From an uncultured Hyphomicrobiales bacterium (GTDB taxonomy: Bacteria > Pseudomonadota > Alphaproteobacteria > Rhizobiales > Beijerinckiaceae), in contig CAIZGQ010000532.1 in NCBI GenBank assembly GCA_903932565.1, forward strand, positions 1 to 5,986: DNA of 5,986 bases. Direction: 5' to 3'. How positions within the stretch are numbered: the stretch's first letter is position 1; the number at the start of each line of letters is the position of its first letter. Below the pieces are notes generated by a model. The model did not search any database. It worked only from the letters and a program-made list of their open reading frames with translations, and was not told the DNA's origin. Shown piece by piece: positions 5,654 through 5,986 of the stretch. A program made the position numbers and the translations under genes.

Positions 5654-5679
5654 GACTTTTTAACAATGCGGTAGATAGT
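5652..5679 (+). promoter_or_regulatory. Possible sigma-70 promoter with no evident target gene
   Basis: TTGACT (5652-5657) and GATAGT (5674-5679) are separated by 16 bases, matching the consensus at five and four of six positions. Transcription would start near 5686 to the right. Only very short ORFs follow on that strand, for example a 29-codon frame at 5782-5871 that is antisense to the minus-strand ORF. Confidence 0.3.
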
Positions 5680-5759
5680 TCCTCATCACGATACTTCAAG
5701 CGCGTCGTCAATTTTTCCCTCTCACGACGTCATTTGCAAAATATTAGGGAACTCGTTTC

Positions 5760-5793
5760 GGGGTTCGGCATTATAAATTTCATGAGCAACCCC
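5760..5793. repeat. Imperfect inverted repeat beside the edge ORF
   Basis: GGGGTT (5760-5765) matches AACCCC (5788-5793), with CAT/ATG pairing further in after three mismatches. It sits exactly at the 3' end of the minus-strand ORF. On the minus strand there is no T-run after it, so it is at best a weak terminator. Confidence 0.3.
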
Positions 5794-5978
5794 TACTCGA
5801 CAGGTGCGAGATGGCAATCCTTTAAAATAGCTTCCGCATTCGTGAGTTGTTTGCGCACGGCAACCCCCTGACATGTGCGTTTTCGCACGAAGCGCGGCTG
5901 GCGCAGTCCCGAGATCGTTGCAACCCAGATGCTGTGAATAAGGTCCAAAGCATAGGTTGCGGTATCGGAGCGCTTCAT
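5793..5978 (-). CDS. Unrecognised minus-strand ORF, possibly the 3' end of a gene entering from the right
   Basis: A 61-residue frame if it starts at the ATG at 5978-5976. The frame is also open to the window edge, so the real gene may begin further right. Codon use resembles that of the confident genes more than the AT-rich DNA beside it, which supports coding. The first part (DTATYALDLIHSIWVATISGL) looks like an amphipathic or buried helix. The second part is basic (RQPRFVRKRTCQGVAVRKQL), and the end (NAEAILKDCHLAPVE) is another helix-like stretch. GGGGA lies 3 bases before the ATG, too close for a good ribosome-binding site, so an internal Met is plausible. I do not recognise a family. An imperfect inverted repeat begins at the stop codon. 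Confidence 0.4.
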   Translation of the reverse strand: MKRSDTATYALDLIHSIWVATISGLRQPRFVRKRTCQGVAVRKQLTNAEAILKDCHLAPVE

Positions 5979-5986
5979 ATTTCCCC

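Larger units (their letters stand above)
5469..5792. other. AT-rich intergenic region with regulatory-looking repeats
   Basis: No credible gene lies between the chemoreceptor terminator and the minus-strand ORF at 5793. The region is clearly AT-richer than the genes. It contains the inverted repeat and promoter-like element at 5632-5679, a loose inverted repeat CGTCGT/ACGACG (5703-5708 and 5724-5729) and an imperfect hairpin at 5760-5793. No terminator with a T-run was found after the promoter-like element. Confidence 0.5.

Noticed and set aside
5748..5772. GGAAC-N16-CATT considered as a second EcfG promoter
   Set aside because: The -10 element deviates at one of four positions and no credible gene follows on the plus strand.
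5875..5888. GTGCG-TTTT-CGCAC mini-hairpin considered as a regulatory stem
   Set aside because: It lies inside the minus-strand ORF, has only five pairs and no T-run, and is explained by the coding sequence.

Overview
The window looks like chromosomal DNA from an alphaproteobacterium, possibly of the Hyphomicrobiales. This rests on gene content (an OxlT-type oxalate/formate antiporter, a soluble globin-coupled chemoreceptor ending in a W-x-x-F tail, a GlsB/YeaQ-type membrane protein), on the moderately GC-rich codon use, and on an exact EcfG-type general-stress promoter (GGAAC-N16-CGTT), a motif typical of that class. The genus cannot be told from the sequence.

Layout. Positions 1-518 (minus strand) hold the N-terminal 172 residues of an oxalate/formate MFS antiporter that runs off the left edge. 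A 537-base gap (519-1055) with several inverted repeats separates it from a plus-strand glutathione S-transferase-like gene (1056-1844). A gene-poor stretch of about 1.1 kb follows (1845-2939). It contains three tandem 18-bp repeats, two doubtful TTG-start ORFs, and near its right end the EcfG-type promoter. That promoter points at a compact unit: a three-helix GlsB/YeaQ-like stress membrane protein (2940-3212), then a small secreted Arg-rich protein (3280-3543), closed by a strong intrinsic terminator (3569-3600). The ribosome-binding site of the secreted protein sits in an AU-rich hairpin.

Next is a monocistronic HemAT-type oxygen/haem sensor chemoreceptor (3776-5410) with its own strong terminator (5428-5468). 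The last 518 bases are AT-richer. They hold a TetR-operator-like inverted repeat overlapping a possible promoter, and a short unrecognised minus-strand ORF at the right edge.

How the genes work together. They do not form one pathway. The best-supported unit is the stress-promoter/membrane protein/secreted protein pair, which looks like an envelope-stress operon under the general stress response. The chemoreceptor lacks adjacent che genes and probably feeds an array encoded elsewhere. I see no CRISPR array, transposase, tRNA, rRNA or phage gene, and no clear evidence of an entirely new system. The most novel-looking points are the stress operon with its occluded ribosome-binding site, and the operator/promoter-like element at 5632-5679 that has no obvious target gene.
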